The notes beneath the pieces are model-generated. The model was not told the DNA's origin, did no database searches, and saw only the letters and a program-made list of their open reading frames with translations. The translations under genes and the position numbers were made by a program. From the NCBI GenBank assembly GCA_023481285.1, contig JAMCWL010000045.1, positions 1-53,516 of the forward strand: a stretch of DNA of 53,516 nt, read 5' to 3'. Below, piece after piece: positions 1-10,273 of this stretch; the first letter of the stretch is position 1; every line of letters starts with the position of its first letter. The stretch is from Actinomycetota bacterium (lineage in GTDB: Bacteria; Actinomycetota; Aquicultoria; Aquicultorales; JAMCWL01).

Positions 1-165
1 AATAATGGGGCTTTTAGCCTTCGTAGGGCGAGAGCGAATACCATATCCAGGATAGCGACTGGAGCCTGTCCGCCGCTTCGGGAAGGCCGCCTTGCGGCCG
101 TCTCTCGCTATCGCGAAATTTCTGCTATAAAATTTCGCCAATAATTATAGAAGAACAGGAGGCGA

Positions 166-261
166 ATGATGACTGATTCGACCATTCTCATGCTGGCCGC
201 AATTGCGGCCGTAACGATAGTTATGGTCGCGACGACCGTTATCGGCTACAACAGGTCGTAA
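166..261 (+). CDS. 31-aa single-TM microprotein (MMTDSTILMLAAIAAVTIVMVATTVIGYNRS)
   Basis: ATG ATG start; perfect AGGAGG at 157-162; hydrophobic helix; TAA at 259-261. Below the ORF-track size cutoff. Confidence 0.55.
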   Translation: MMTDSTILMLAAIAAVTIVMVATTVIGYNRS

Positions 262-281
262 TCGGGTGAGGCTTAGGCTTA

Positions 282-325
282 GGGGACGTTCTTTACAAAA
301 GTTAAAAAAGTAAAAGAACGTCCCC
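282..325. repeat. REP-like palindrome GGGGACGTTCTTT...AAAGAACGTCCCC
   Basis: 13-bp perfect inverted arms 282-294 and 313-325 around an A-rich loop, 7 nt from the purH stop. Confidence 0.75.
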
Positions 326-332
326 GAATGCC

Positions 333-1889
333 CTAATGCCGGAAGTGCCGCTTCCCCGTGAAGACCATGGGAATGCCCGCGGCGTCGGCGACCTTCAAGA
401 CCTCCTCGTCGTTGACCGAGCCGCCCGGCTGGACGACCGCCGTGGCCCCCGCCCCGATGACCACCTCTAGAGCATCCGTGAACGGGAAGAAGGCGTCGGA
501 TGCGGCCACCGATCCCCTTGTTCTCTCCGGGCCCGCTTTCTTCGCGCCGATAAAAGCCGAATCAACCCGGCTCATCTGCCCCGCCCCGATGCCCACCGTC
601 GCGCCGTCTTTGGCGTAAACGATGGTATTCGATTTGACGTGTTTCGCGACTTTCCAGGCGAAAAGCAGGTCCCGCCACTGCTGCTCGGTAGGCTTGGCGT
701 TGGATGGGACGGCCGAGCCTTCCCTCGTCTCAACGGAGAGGTCGAAGTCCTGTGCGAGAAGACCTCCGTTTACTCTTCTCAAGTCGGCGCCGAACTGGAC
801 CTTGCGCTCGGCAGCGACGTCGATCAGTCGAATGTTCTTCTTCTGAGTGAAGATGGCGAGCGCTTCTTCATCGTAGCCGGGGGCGACGACCACCTCGACG
901 AAGAGCTCTTTCATCTTTTCGGCCGTCTCCTTATCCACCACCCTGTTGAAAGCGATGACGCTTCCGAACGCCGAGACTTTGTCGCACTCGTACGCCTTTT
1001 GGTAAGCGGTCGCAATGTGCTTGGCCTCCGCGACGCCGCATGGATTGTTATGCTTGATGATGGCGCAAGCCGGCTCGTCGAATTCAGAGACGAGCGCCCA
1101 GGCAGCGTCCATGTCGAGGATGTTGTTGTAGGAGAGCTCCTTCCCGTGGAGCTGCTTGGCATTCGCGAGCACGCCGGCGGGGGCACACTCCTGAACGTAA
1201 TAGGCCGCCCTCTGGTGAGGATTCTCTCCATAGCGCAGGTCCTGAACTTTGGTAAAGACGAGCTTCAAGAGTTCCGGAAACCCCTTTTGCTCCTGGCGAC
1301 CGGCTAGGTACTCGTAGATGGTCTCGTCGTAGTTGGCGGTATGGTTGAAGGCGGCCACGGCGAGAGCGAAGCGCGTCTCCTCGGAGAGAGCCCCGTCATT
1401 CTCGGCCATCTCGCCGAGTATCTCGTCATACCGCTCCGGCTCGATGACGACAGCGACCGCTTTGCAGTTCTTGGCGGCGGCTCGAATCATCGTCGGCCCG
1501 CCGATATCGATATTCTCGATGGCCTCTTCGAGGGTGACGTTAGGCTTGGCGATCGTTGCCTCGAAGGGGTAGAGGTTGACGACGATCAGGTCGATCGGCT
1601 CGATGCCGTACTCCTTGAGCTGGAACATATGCTCGTCTTTATCTCGCTTCGCCAGGATGCCGGCGGCGATGACCGGATGAAGTGTTTTCACCCGGCCGTC
1701 AAGCATCTCCGGAAACTTGGTTACCGAGGCGACCTCCCTAACGGGGATATCGGCTTCGGCGATCGCCTTCGCCGTCCCGCCGGTCGAGATCAGTTCGACG
1801 CCCATCCCGTTCAGACCGCGAGCCAGGTCCACGATGCCCCTCTTGTCGGAAACGCTGATAAGAGCCCTCTTGATCTTGATCATCGACAT
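333..1889 (-). CDS. purH: Bifunctional AICAR formyltransferase/IMP cyclohydrolase
   Basis: 518 aa, RALISVSDK...STGGTAKAI...DGRVKTLHP; purine operon context. Confidence 0.98.
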   Translation of the reverse strand: MSMIKIKRALISVSDKRGIVDLARGLNGMGVELISTGGTAKAIAEADIPVREVASVTKFPEMLDGRVKTLHPVIAAGILAKRDKDEHMFQLKEYGIEPIDLIVVNLYPFEATIAKPNVTLEEAIENIDIGGPTMIRAAAKNCKAVAVVIEPERYDEILGEMAENDGALSEETRFALAVAAFNHTANYDETIYEYLAGRQEQKGFPELLKLVFTKVQDLRYGENPHQRAAYYVQECAPAGVLANAKQLHGKELSYNNILDMDAAWALVSEFDEPACAIIKHNNPCGVAEAKHIATAYQKAYECDKVSAFGSVIAFNRVVDKETAEKMKELFVEVVVAPGYDEEALAIFTQKKNIRLIDVAAERKVQFGADLRRVNGGLLAQDFDLSVETREGSAVPSNAKPTEQQWRDLLFAWKVAKHVKSNTIVYAKDGATVGIGAGQMSRVDSAFIGAKKAGPERTRGSVAASDAFFPFTDALEVVIGAGATAVVQPGGSVNDEEVLKVADAAGIPMVFTGKRHFRH

Positions 1890-1954
1890 AGCCTCGCCTC
1901 CGCCTCGATTATAACGGTTATTAAGCTAATCTTAGAGGAGCACGCGCACTTCTT

Positions 1955-2590
1955 TCAAGGGATCACAGACTTATCTTTCTCCGGCAAAACCCTCACTCGC
2001 CTTCCCTCGATAGCGAGGCGTCCTTCGGCGAAAAGCTTTATCGCCTGGGGCAAGACGCAGTGTTCGGCGGCGTGGATGCGGGCGGCCAGGCTCTCTTCAT
2101 TGTCATCATCGTTGACCGGTACGGCTTCCTGAAGAATAATTGGCCCGTCATCAAAAACGTCACTGGCAAAGTGAACGGTAACCCCGGTGACCTTGACCCC
2201 GAAGTCGAGAGCGTCCACTATGCCGTGCGCCCCCGGAAACGAGGGGAGGAGCGCCGGGTGGAGATTGAAAACCCGGTTCGGAAAGGCGTCGAGCACCTCT
2301 TTACCAAGCAAGCGCATGTATCCGGCCATGATGACCAGCTCGACACCGTGCTCTATAAGAATCCGGGCGATCTCCTCATTAAAAGAGGCGGCGGATTCGA
2401 AATCCTTGCGGTTAATATGAACGGCGGATACCCGCGCGCGAGCTGCCCGCTCCAGCGCAAAGGCGTCCGCCTTATCGCTAACGACCACCGTGACCGCCGC
2501 CGGCAACTCGCCGCTCGCGCACTTATCGAGTATGGCCTGGAGGTTCGATCCGGAACCGGATACCAGAACACCCAGTCTAAGAGCGCTCAA
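1955..2590 (-). CDS. purN: Phosphoribosylglycinamide formyltransferase
   Basis: [31 protein letters not shown] start at 2588-2590 preceded by AAAGGAGG is preferred over the longer ORF to 2683. Confidence 0.95.
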   Translation of the reverse strand: MSALRLGVLVSGSGSNLQAILDKCASGELPAAVTVVVSDKADAFALERAARARVSAVHINRKDFESAASFNEEIARILIEHGVELVIMAGYMRLLGKEVLDAFPNRVFNLHPALLPSFPGAHGIVDALDFGVKVTGVTVHFASDVFDDGPIILQEAVPVNDDDNEESLAARIHAAEHCVLPQAIKLFAEGRLAIEGRRVRVLPEKDKSVIP

Positions 2591-3608
2591 GATACCGCAC
2601 CCTCCTTTCACCTTCCTCAAGCTCGCCGATGAGATAGGGGCGCTCGTCGGCTGCTTCAAGCTCGTTGCGGACGGTCGAGGCATCTTCGGCTGCGACCCCG
2701 AGAATCATGCCGATGCCCATATTGAAGGTCGACCGCATCTCGTCGCAGCTAATATTTCCGGTTTCTCTAACGTAGTGAAAAATCGGTGGCACCTTCCAAG
2801 AACCCAGCTTGATTGAAGCGGAAATCCCTTCCGGTAGAATTCTGGGCAGGTTGTTCGTTATTCCCCCGCCGGTGATGTGTGCCATCCCCTTCACGAGGCC
2901 TCGTCTTACGAGGGGTAATAGAGCTTTAACATAAATCTTTGTCGGCTTTATGAGCTCCTCCCCCAGAGATAGGCCGCCGAAGTCGTCCTCAAGAGAGGCG
3001 CCGCTCTTCTCAATGAGGTACCTCACGAGAGAGTAGCCGTTGCTATGGAGACCGCTTGAAGCAATCCCGATCAGTACATCCCCTGTAACCAGTGACGAGC
3101 CATCAAGCAGCTTGCTTTTTTCGACGATGCCGACCGCGAAGCCAGCCAGGTCATACTCTCCCGGCGAGTAAAAGCCGGGCATCTCCGCCGTCTCTCCACC
3201 GAGAAGAGCGCAGCCTGCCAGGCGGCACCCCTCGGCGACCCCGGCCACCACTTCGGCGGCTTTTTCCGGTTCCAGCTTGCCGGTCGCCAGGTAATCGAGG
3301 AAGAAGAGGGGCTCCGCTCCCTGGACGAGTACGTCGTTTGCACACATGGCCACAAGATCGACGCCGACGGTGTCATGCTTATCGAGCGCCTGGGCTATCT
3401 TAAGTTTAGTTCCGACGCCGTCGGTCGCCCCGACGAGAACGGGTTCCGAATATCCCGAGGGAAGGGAGAACAGTCCTCCAAAGCCGCCGATCCCGCCGAT
3501 AACTTCAGGCCTCTTGGTAGAGGCCACCGCCTTTTTCATAAGCTCAACGGCCCTGTCTCCAGCTTCTATATCGACTCCCGCTTGGCGGTAGGTCGCTTCT
3601 TCCGTCAT
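2577..3608 (-). CDS. purM: Phosphoribosylformylglycinamidine cyclo-ligase
   Basis: [53 protein letters not shown]. Confidence 0.98.
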   Translation of the reverse strand: MTEEATYRQAGVDIEAGDRAVELMKKAVASTKRPEVIGGIGGFGGLFSLPSGYSEPVLVGATDGVGTKLKIAQALDKHDTVGVDLVAMCANDVLVQGAEPLFFLDYLATGKLEPEKAAEVVAGVAEGCRLAGCALLGGETAEMPGFYSPGEYDLAGFAVGIVEKSKLLDGSSLVTGDVLIGIASSGLHSNGYSLVRYLIEKSGASLEDDFGGLSLGEELIKPTKIYVKALLPLVRRGLVKGMAHITGGGITNNLPRILPEGISASIKLGSWKVPPIFHYVRETGNISCDEMRSTFNMGIGMILGVAAEDASTVRNELEAADERPYLIGELEEGERRVRYLERS

Positions 3609-5047
3609 TTTCTAGCCCCCTCCTCCAGCATGAACTTGGCAAGTTGAACGTCACGAGGGACCGGAAGCGGGTAGTCGCCGTCAAAGCAGGCCGAGCAGAA
3701 AGTATCTTTGCTCCCGCCGGTCGCCTTGATCAACCCGTCGAGGCTCAGATAGTTGAGAGTATCAGCGCCGATGAACTCAGCGATCTCGTAGACCGACTTC
3801 GAGGAGGCGATCAGCTCGTTGCGATTGGCCGTATCGATGCCGTAGAAACAAGGCCACGCCACCGGTGGCGACGAGATGCGCATATGGATCTCGGCCGCCC
3901 CTGCTTTCTTGAGCATCGCGACGATCTTCTTGCTCGTCGTCCCCCGGACGATGGAATCATCGACAAGGGCAAGCTTCCTGCCCTTGATCACCTCTGAGAG
4001 GGGATTGAGCTTCATCCGCACGCCTAGCTGGCGAATCGTCTGGCTCGGTTCGATGAAAGTGCGTCCCACATACCTGTTCTTGATAAGGCCCTCGCCGAAG
4101 GGGATACCGGCACCCTCGGCAAAACCGATAGCCGCCGGCGTGCCCGAGTCGGGCACGCCGATTATCAGATCGACGCCGGCGGGCGCCTCGGCGGCCAGGA
4201 AGCGCCCCATCGCCCGACGGGCCCTGTAAATGAGTTGGTCTCTCAGCCGTGAATCGGGACGCGCGAAATAGACGTACTCAAAGATACAGAGGGCGCGCCG
4301 CGCCGGTTCGAACGCCTTAATGGAGATGGGACCGGATGTATCAATGACGAGAAGCTCCCCCGGTTCGACGTCGCGGACGTACTCCGCGCCGACGATGTCA
4401 AGGCCGCAAGTCTCAGACGAGATCGCCCAGCCTTTCTTCAACCTTCCCAGGGCGAGCGGTCTAATGCCATTTGGATCACGCATCGCGTAGAGCTTTTCCT
4501 CCGTCGCCACCAGAGCCGAGTAGGCCCCTTTTAGTCTTTCCATCGCTTTAATTATCGAGCCCTCTATTCCTGAGCCGTTGGCGTTCAAGGCGATGAGCGA
4601 CGCCATGACCTCTGAATCGCTTGTCGACGTAAAAACGCGACCCTCTTTCTCCAGCTCCGCTCTGAGCTCATGAGCGTTGATCAAGTTACCGTTATGGGCG
4701 AGCACAATCGAACGTCCACCGCAATCCTTGTGGACCGGTTGCGCATTCTCCCACCTCGTCGAGCCGGTCGTCGAATAGCGAACATGGCCGACCGCGATAT
4801 GCCCCGTCAGGCTCGCAATGGTTCTCTCGCTGAATACCTGGGGAACGAGCCCAAGATCCTTGTAGACGAGGATGGAGACCCCGTCGGCAACTGCGATACC
4901 CGCCGACTCTTGTCCGCGGTGTTGGAGGGCGTGCAGACCGAAATAGGTGAGACGGGCGACATCTTCCCCCGGCGCGTAGACGCCGAAGACGCCGCACTCA
5001 TCATGAAACTTATCGTCGTTCCAGGCTTCTTGGCTTCTTAGTTTCAT
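3605..5047 (-). CDS. purF: Amidophosphoribosyltransferase
   Basis: [19 protein letters not shown]; PRTase motif [17 protein letters not shown] at 5045-5047 is preferred; the ORF runs upstream to 5176. Confidence 0.96.
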   Translation of the reverse strand: MKLRSQEAWNDDKFHDECGVFGVYAPGEDVARLTYFGLHALQHRGQESAGIAVADGVSILVYKDLGLVPQVFSERTIASLTGHIAVGHVRYSTTGSTRWENAQPVHKDCGGRSIVLAHNGNLINAHELRAELEKEGRVFTSTSDSEVMASLIALNANGSGIEGSIIKAMERLKGAYSALVATEEKLYAMRDPNGIRPLALGRLKKGWAISSETCGLDIVGAEYVRDVEPGELLVIDTSGPISIKAFEPARRALCIFEYVYFARPDSRLRDQLIYRARRAMGRFLAAEAPAGVDLIIGVPDSGTPAAIGFAEGAGIPFGEGLIKNRYVGRTFIEPSQTIRQLGVRMKLNPLSEVIKGRKLALVDDSIVRGTTSKKIVAMLKKAGAAEIHMRISSPPVAWPCFYGIDTANRNELIASSKSVYEIAEFIGADTLNYLSLDGLIKATGGSKDTFCSACFDGDYPLPVPRDVQLAKFMLEEGARK

Positions 5048-5051
5048 GGAA

Positions 5052-5868
5052 CTAAACCCGCATCTCAAGTAAATTCTCTTTCGCATACTCGACGGCATTC
5101 TTGAATATCTTAAGTCCGTCTCCCTCTTCGGGCAGATGCTCCCGCGTCCACCGCGGGTGCTGAGTCCGCTCCACATAATCCTCGGGGTGCGGCATCATGC
5201 CGAAGAGCCGCCCGCTCTCATCGCAGATGCCCGCGATATGGGCGACCGAGCCGTTGGGGTTTACCGGGTAAAGACCGTGCTGCCCTCGGGCGTCGACATA
5301 GTCGATGACGATCTGGCCGTTCTTCTTTAGCCGGGCGACCATCTCATCGTTGACGACGAACTTTCCCTCGCCATGGCAGACCGGCATGTAGAGGAGCTCC
5401 CCAATGCCCTTCGTGAAGATGCACCTGGAGCTTCCGTTAACCTTGAGATACACCCAGCGATCTTCAAACTTTCCGGAATCGTTGTGGGTAAGCGTCACGC
5501 GCTGCGTCCGGTAATCTCCGTCCTGTCCTGGCAGGAGGCCCAGCTTGACCATGACCTGGAATCCGTTGCAGACGCCAAGGATAAGCTTGCCCTCGTCTAT
5601 GAAGCGCTTAATCTCGTCGAATAGCTTGTACTTGAGTTTGTTTGCCAGAACCTTACCGGAGGCGATATCGTCTCCGAACGAAAAGCCCCCCCGGGATCAT
5701 GAGAATCTGGTAATCGGCGAGACGCTTTCTCCGGTCGATCAGGTCGTTGATGTGCACTCGCTCAGCGTCAGCCCCCGCCAGATTGAGCGCGCGCTCGGCA
5801 TCACCGTCGCGGTTTATACCGGCCGCCAAGAGGACGATCGCTTTTGGCTTACGGCCGCGCGCTACCAC
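5052..5868 (-). CDS. purQ: Phosphoribosylformylglycinamidine synthase glutaminase subunit, interrupted by an apparent +1 frameshift
   Basis: N-terminal fragment 5653..5868 (KAIVLLAAGINRDGD...YQILMIPGG) and C-terminal fragment 5052..5552 (MVKLGLLPGQDGDYRTQRVTLTHN). Removing one base of the C7 run 5686-5692 (G7 on the coding strand) restores PGGFSFGDDIASGK. Confidence 0.9.
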
Positions 5869-8813
5869 TTCAGCGTCACCTGCCAGGCCCTCTTCAAACT
5901 CCCGAGCCCAGTCTCGATGAGCCTCTCCCCGCCCTTCCCCGTCACCTGGAAGGTCGGCTCATCCAGGACAACCCCTATCTTGCCTAAGGGGAGACCGCCG
6001 AATTCACGCTCAAAGGAGGCGGCGTTTTCCGGGGCGACGGTGACGATGAAGCGGGAATTCGATTCGGAAAAAAGGATGATCTCGTCCTCGAGATCGCCAT
6101 CCGTCGGAACAGCGGCGAGCGCGAGCGTCATACCGAAGCCTCCGGCAAAAGCGCTTTCGGCCGCCGCCACCCCGATACCCCCCTCGGAGCAGTCGTGGCA
6201 CGAAGCGATGAGGTTTTCTTGAATAGCCCGGTGGACGGCGCAGTATACCATCCCGGCCAGCGCGGGGTCGAGCCCCGGCGCGATGCCTCCCTTGCCGCCG
6301 ATAATCGTATGGTAGTGGGAGCCGCCCATCTCTCGCTTCGTAACGCCGACGACGTAGATGAGGTCACCCGGTTGCTTGACATCCATGGTGACGCTTTTCC
6401 GGACGTCGGGCACGATGCCCATGGCCGAAATGAGGAGAGTCGGCGGAATGGCTCTCGTCTTGCCTTCGACTTCATACTCGTTGTGGAAGGAGTCCTTGCC
6501 CGAGATGAAGGGTAGCTTCAAGCCCACAGCCGCATCGTAGCAACCCCTGACGGCGCGCACCAGTTGGGCAAGTTTAAAATCCCCGTCCGCGTTCGCCGCC
6601 GATTTGATCGGATTCCCCCAGCAGAAGTTGTCGAGTATGGCTATCCTTTCAGGATCCGCCCCCACCGCCACCGCGTTTCTTACCGCCTCGTCCACCGCCG
6701 AGCATGCCATCGCATACGGATCGACCACTCCATACTTGGGATTGATCCCATTGGAGACGGTGATCCCCCGGTTCGAGTCGCTGATAGGCTTGAGAACCGC
6801 CCCATCTGAAGGCCCGTCGCTCGCAAGACCGACAAGGGGTTTTACGACGCTCGTCCCCTGGACTTCGTGGTCGTACTGGCGAACAACCCACTCCTTTGAG
6901 CAGACGTTGAGGCTGCTCAATATCTCTTCGAGAACCTCTGCCGCGCCCCTACCAACAGGCGTCTCTTCAACTTCTTCAAACTCTCGCCAGACGGAACTAA
7001 GCCGGTAACCCGGCAGCCCGCGGTGGAGAAAGTCCATCTCCAGGCAGAGAACACTCTTGCCAGCATACTTGACGTGCATCTTTCCTGAATCGGTGAAGCG
7101 CCCGATGATGGTCGCCTCGACATCTCGGCGCCGGCATAGGTCGAGAAAGGCTTCAATATTTTCAGGAGGGACGGCGAGCGTCATCCTTTCCTGGCTTTCG
7201 GAGACCCAGAGCTCCCACGGGTCGAGACCGGAATACTTGGTCGGGGCTTTCTCGAGGTCGACCTCTGCGCCGCCCGAAAGCTCGGCCATCTCTCCGACCG
7301 ACGAGGAGAGGCCGCCGGCCCCGTTGTCCGTTATCGCGTTGTATACCCCGGCATCCCGCGCCTCCATCAGTGCGTCCTGCATCCGCTTCTGGACAATCGG
7401 GGCGCCGATCTGGACGGCTGCGATGTCCGTCCCCTCGTCGAGCTTGACCGAAGAGAAGGTCGCCCCGTGAATCCCGTCCTTTCCAATCCTTCCCCCGACC
7501 ATCACGACGAGGTCACCGGGGTTTACCGCTTTTACGTGGGAGGGCCGTCCGTTGATCTCCCGCGGCATTAAACCGCCGGTTCCGCAGTAGACCAGGGGAT
7601 TGTAAACGTAAGCCTCGTCGAAGAGAATCGCTCCGTTCACCGTCGGGATGCCGATCTTGTTGCCGCCGCTCTCAACCCCTTTGCGGACGCCCTTAAATAC
7701 CCGCTTCGGGTGGAGGATGTGGCCGGGCAGTCTTTCCGCTGGAAAGTCCGGGGGCCCGAAGCAGAAGACGTCCGTATTGAAGACGAGGTCGGCGCCCAAA
7801 CCCGTTCCCATCGGATCCCGGTTCACGCCGACGATGCCGGTCTCCGCCCCGCCGAATGGATCGAGGGCGGAGGGGTGATTGTGCGTCTCTACCTTGAAGC
7901 AAATGTTATGCTCCTCGTCCAGGCGCACCACCCCGGCGTTGTCCGTGAAGACGGAGACGAGCCAATCCCCTTTGGTTTTACCGACCTCGTCCGTCGCGCG
8001 CTTGATATATGTCTTGAAAAGGGATTCTATCCGCTCGGTCCGCCCTCCCTCCGTGTGAATGATCGTCGCGTTAAAAATCTTGTGCTTGCAATGCTCGCTC
8101 CAGGTCTGGGCGAGCATTTCGAGCTCGACGTCAGTCGGCTTATGTCCAAGCCCCAAGGAGGCGCGCTCGGCCCGGACACCGGGCCGCCGAAAGTACTCCC
8201 GTATCGCGCTCATCTCGTCCAAGTTCAGAGAGAGTATCCCTTTGCGGGAGATATTGAGGAGCTCTTCGTCGGAGACGTTCAGGTCGATTTCGGCGACCGT
8301 TGGTTCCTTCGCCGCCGGCATGGCAAAAGTTCGCCCGCCGGGCTGGCTGTCGCTCCGCCCGATAGAAAAAGTTTCGATGATGGGGTTGGCGAGAAGGCCG
8401 ACCGTTATCCTCTCGGCATCCTCATCCGTGAGCTCCCCGTCGATCGCGTAGAGGCGCGAGGTGTGGACCGTCTCTCCATCGCACAGCACCACGCCCAGGA
8501 GATCTTCGATACCTTCGACGGCCGTCACTCCCACGTTGTCGGTCACCCCAGGTTTGTAGCCTACGTCAATCGCGACCGAAAAATCCTTGACCAGCGGTTC
8601 GTTGATTGAAAAGTGCTGGGTAATCGGGTCGGCAAGAAGCTCGGCGGCTATAAAATTGACCTTCTGCGCGGGGAGGGTGGCGGTGATCGTATAAACGTCG
8701 ACCGTGCGGACGCGCTCCACATCTATCCCCAGGTCCTCCGCGATCGATCGCCGCACCGATTCGCCGAGAGCATCCCTGACGCCGTCCTTGAAGCCGACTT
8801 CAATGCGCCACAC
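5862..8813 (-). CDS. purL: Phosphoribosylformylglycinamidine synthase with N-terminal duplicated PurS-like domains fused to PurL
   Basis: 983 aa; QTWSEHCKHKIFNA and CFKVETHNHPSALDPFGGAETGIVGVNRD; PurS-like tandem halves in the first ~160 aa. Confidence 0.96.
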   Translation of the reverse strand: MWRIEVGFKDGVRDALGESVRRSIAEDLGIDVERVRTVDVYTITATLPAQKVNFIAAELLADPITQHFSINEPLVKDFSVAIDVGYKPGVTDNVGVTAVEGIEDLLGVVLCDGETVHTSRLYAIDGELTDEDAERITVGLLANPIIETFSIGRSDSQPGGRTFAMPAAKEPTVAEIDLNVSDEELLNISRKGILSLNLDEMSAIREYFRRPGVRAERASLGLGHKPTDVELEMLAQTWSEHCKHKIFNATIIHTEGGRTERIESLFKTYIKRATDEVGKTKGDWLVSVFTDNAGVVRLDEEHNICFKVETHNHPSALDPFGGAETGIVGVNRDPMGTGLGADLVFNTDVFCFGPPDFPAERLPGHILHPKRVFKGVRKGVESGGNKIGIPTVNGAILFDEAYVYNPLVYCGTGGLMPREINGRPSHVKAVNPGDLVVMVGGRIGKDGIHGATFSSVKLDEGTDIAAVQIGAPIVQKRMQDALMEARDAGVYNAITDNGAGGLSSSVGEMAELSGGAEVDLEKAPTKYSGLDPWELWVSESQERMTLAVPPENIEAFLDLCRRRDVEATIIGRFTDSGKMHVKYAGKSVLCLEMDFLHRGLPGYRLSSVWREFEEVEETPVGRGAAEVLEEILSSLNVCSKEWVVRQYDHEVQGTSVVKPLVGLASDGPSDGAVLKPISDSNRGITVSNGINPKYGVVDPYAMACSAVDEAVRNAVAVGADPERIAILDNFCWGNPIKSAANADGDFKLAQLVRAVRGCYDAAVGLKLPFISGKDSFHNEYEVEGKTRAIPPTLLISAMGIVPDVRKSVTMDVKQPGDLIYVVGVTKREMGGSHYHTIIGGKGGIAPGLDPALAGMVYCAVHRAIQENLIASCHDCSEGGIGVAAAESAFAGGFGMTLALAAVPTDGDLEDEIILFSESNSRFIVTVAPENAASFEREFGGLPLGKIGVVLDEPTFQVTGKGGERLIETGLGSLKRAWQVTLKW

Positions 8814-9541
8814 TAAACGGCGGCCCCCTTTACCCGAGCGAGAATCTCCTGGTAGGCATCCTCGACGCGGCCCAGGTCCCGGCGAAACCTATCTTTATCG
8901 AGGCGCTCTCCGGTTGCTTTATCCCAGAGCCGGCAGGTGTCCGGCGATATCTCGTCGGCGAGGACCAATTCCCCCGCCTTCCTACCGAACTCCAGCTTGA
9001 AATCGACGAGGGAGAGGCCGAGTAGATCGAAGAACCGGGAGAGAATCTCGTTGACCTTGAGAGCGATCTCCCTTAAACGCGACACCTCGTCGGGAGTTGC
9101 GACGGCCAGCTCGGCGATGTGGTCTTCGTTCACGACAGGGTCCCCAAGGACGTCATCCTTGTAGTAAAACTCGACGATCGCTTTCTTAAGGGCCTGCCCC
9201 TCCTCGTAGCCGAGCCGCTTTGCGAGGGAACCGGCGGCGATATTCCGTCCGATGACTTCGAGCGGTACCATCTCGAGCCGGTCGGTCACAAGCTCGTTCG
9301 CCCCTTGAAGCGAGCGAAAATGGGTCTTTATCCCCGCCTCTTCGAGTAGCTTGAATAGCACGGCGGAGACTTGCGCGTTCACCGATCCCTTCCCGGTGAT
9401 CTCGCCCTTCTTCTTGCCGTCAAAGGCGGTTGCTGAATCTTTAAAATAGTGGACGATGACGTCCGGCTCGTCGGTGGCGTAGACGATCTTCGCCTTTCCT
9501 TCATATAGCTTTTCCCGCTTCTCCGCCATCAGCTTGTCCAA
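8813..9541 (-). CDS. purC: Phosphoribosylaminoimidazole-succinocarboxamide synthase (SAICAR synthase)
   Basis: KLYEGKAKIVYATD, VVNEDHIAE, LVDFKLEFGR. Confidence 0.97.
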   Translation of the reverse strand: MDKLMAEKREKLYEGKAKIVYATDEPDVIVHYFKDSATAFDGKKKGEITGKGSVNAQVSAVLFKLLEEAGIKTHFRSLQGANELVTDRLEMVPLEVIGRNIAAGSLAKRLGYEEGQALKKAIVEFYYKDDVLGDPVVNEDHIAELAVATPDEVSRLREIALKVNEILSRFFDLLGLSLVDFKLEFGRKAGELVLADEISPDTCRLWDKATGERLDKDRFRRDLGRVEDAYQEILARVKGAAV

Positions 9542-9654
9542 TATCCTAGAATCCAGCCTTTAACGTCTGGCACCTATAATCCAGTATCTTTGACTAAGCA
9601 TCAAGAATCCGCTTTTGCCTTTACTCTTCGTATCCAGTATCCAGCGTCCGCTTT

Positions 9655-10263
9655 TTACCTATACTCAACCACTTCCGAAAGCTCCTTGCGGGATCGTGAA
9701 TGCGGATTTTCCTTCGGCTTCCCGATCGGAATAAGCGCAACCAGGAACCACTCTTCTCCGACGCCCACGAGCTTCTCGATCGCCTTATCGGCTATCGTCG
9801 GCCCGGTCATCCAGCACGCCCCATACCCTAGAGCCTCGGCCGCCAGCAGGAGGTTCTGGATGGCCGCGCCGCATGACTGCTTGGCCGAATTGATCTTCCT
9901 GGGTTGGCCGTGCGCCGCCATGATAGAGCTAATGACGGACGGCGCTTCGCAACCGAAAACCGTTATGACGACGGGCGCCTGGTCAAAAAAGGTGAAGTAG
10001 CGCGCGTACGCTTCAACCTTCGATTCGAGCCCTTTGGCCTCATCCCATGTGGTTATCTCGGCAAGCTTGTCCTCAACGGCTTTTCTCAAGTTGGCGAGAA
10101 GGGCCTTGTTCTCGATGACTACAAAGCGCCAGGGCTGCGAGTTGGCTCCCGATGGGGCGCGGATCGCCGTGGCGAGCATCTTCTCAATATCCTCCCGCGG
10201 GACTGGCGTACCTTCAAACTTTCGGATGCTGCACCGGTTGTTGATGGCTTCAAACAGATCCAT
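9655..10263 (-). CDS. Nitroreductase family protein
   Basis: MDLFEAINNRCSIRKFEGTPVPREDIEKMLATAIRAPSGANSQPWRFVVI. Confidence 0.93.
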   Translation of the reverse strand: MDLFEAINNRCSIRKFEGTPVPREDIEKMLATAIRAPSGANSQPWRFVVIENKALLANLRKAVEDKLAEITTWDEAKGLESKVEAYARYFTFFDQAPVVITVFGCEAPSVISSIMAAHGQPRKINSAKQSCGAAIQNLLLAAEALGYGACWMTGPTIADKAIEKLVGVGEEWFLVALIPIGKPKENPHSRSRKELSEVVEYR

Positions 10264-10273
10264 CCCGTCCTCC

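Noticed and set aside
639-1307. 222-aa plus-strand ORF
   Set aside because: Antisense shadow of purH in high-GC coding DNA; no recognisable domain.
2591-2683. N-terminal extension of PurN ORF ([12 protein letters not shown]...)
   Set aside because: Overlaps the purM 3' end; TTG 2588-2590 with AAAGGAGG fits the family start better.
5545-6222. 225-aa plus-strand ORF over the purQ/purL junction
   Set aside because: Antisense; purQ/purL are clearly the coding strand.
7710-8609. 299-aa plus-strand ORF
   Set aside because: Antisense to purL; composition typical of a shadow frame.
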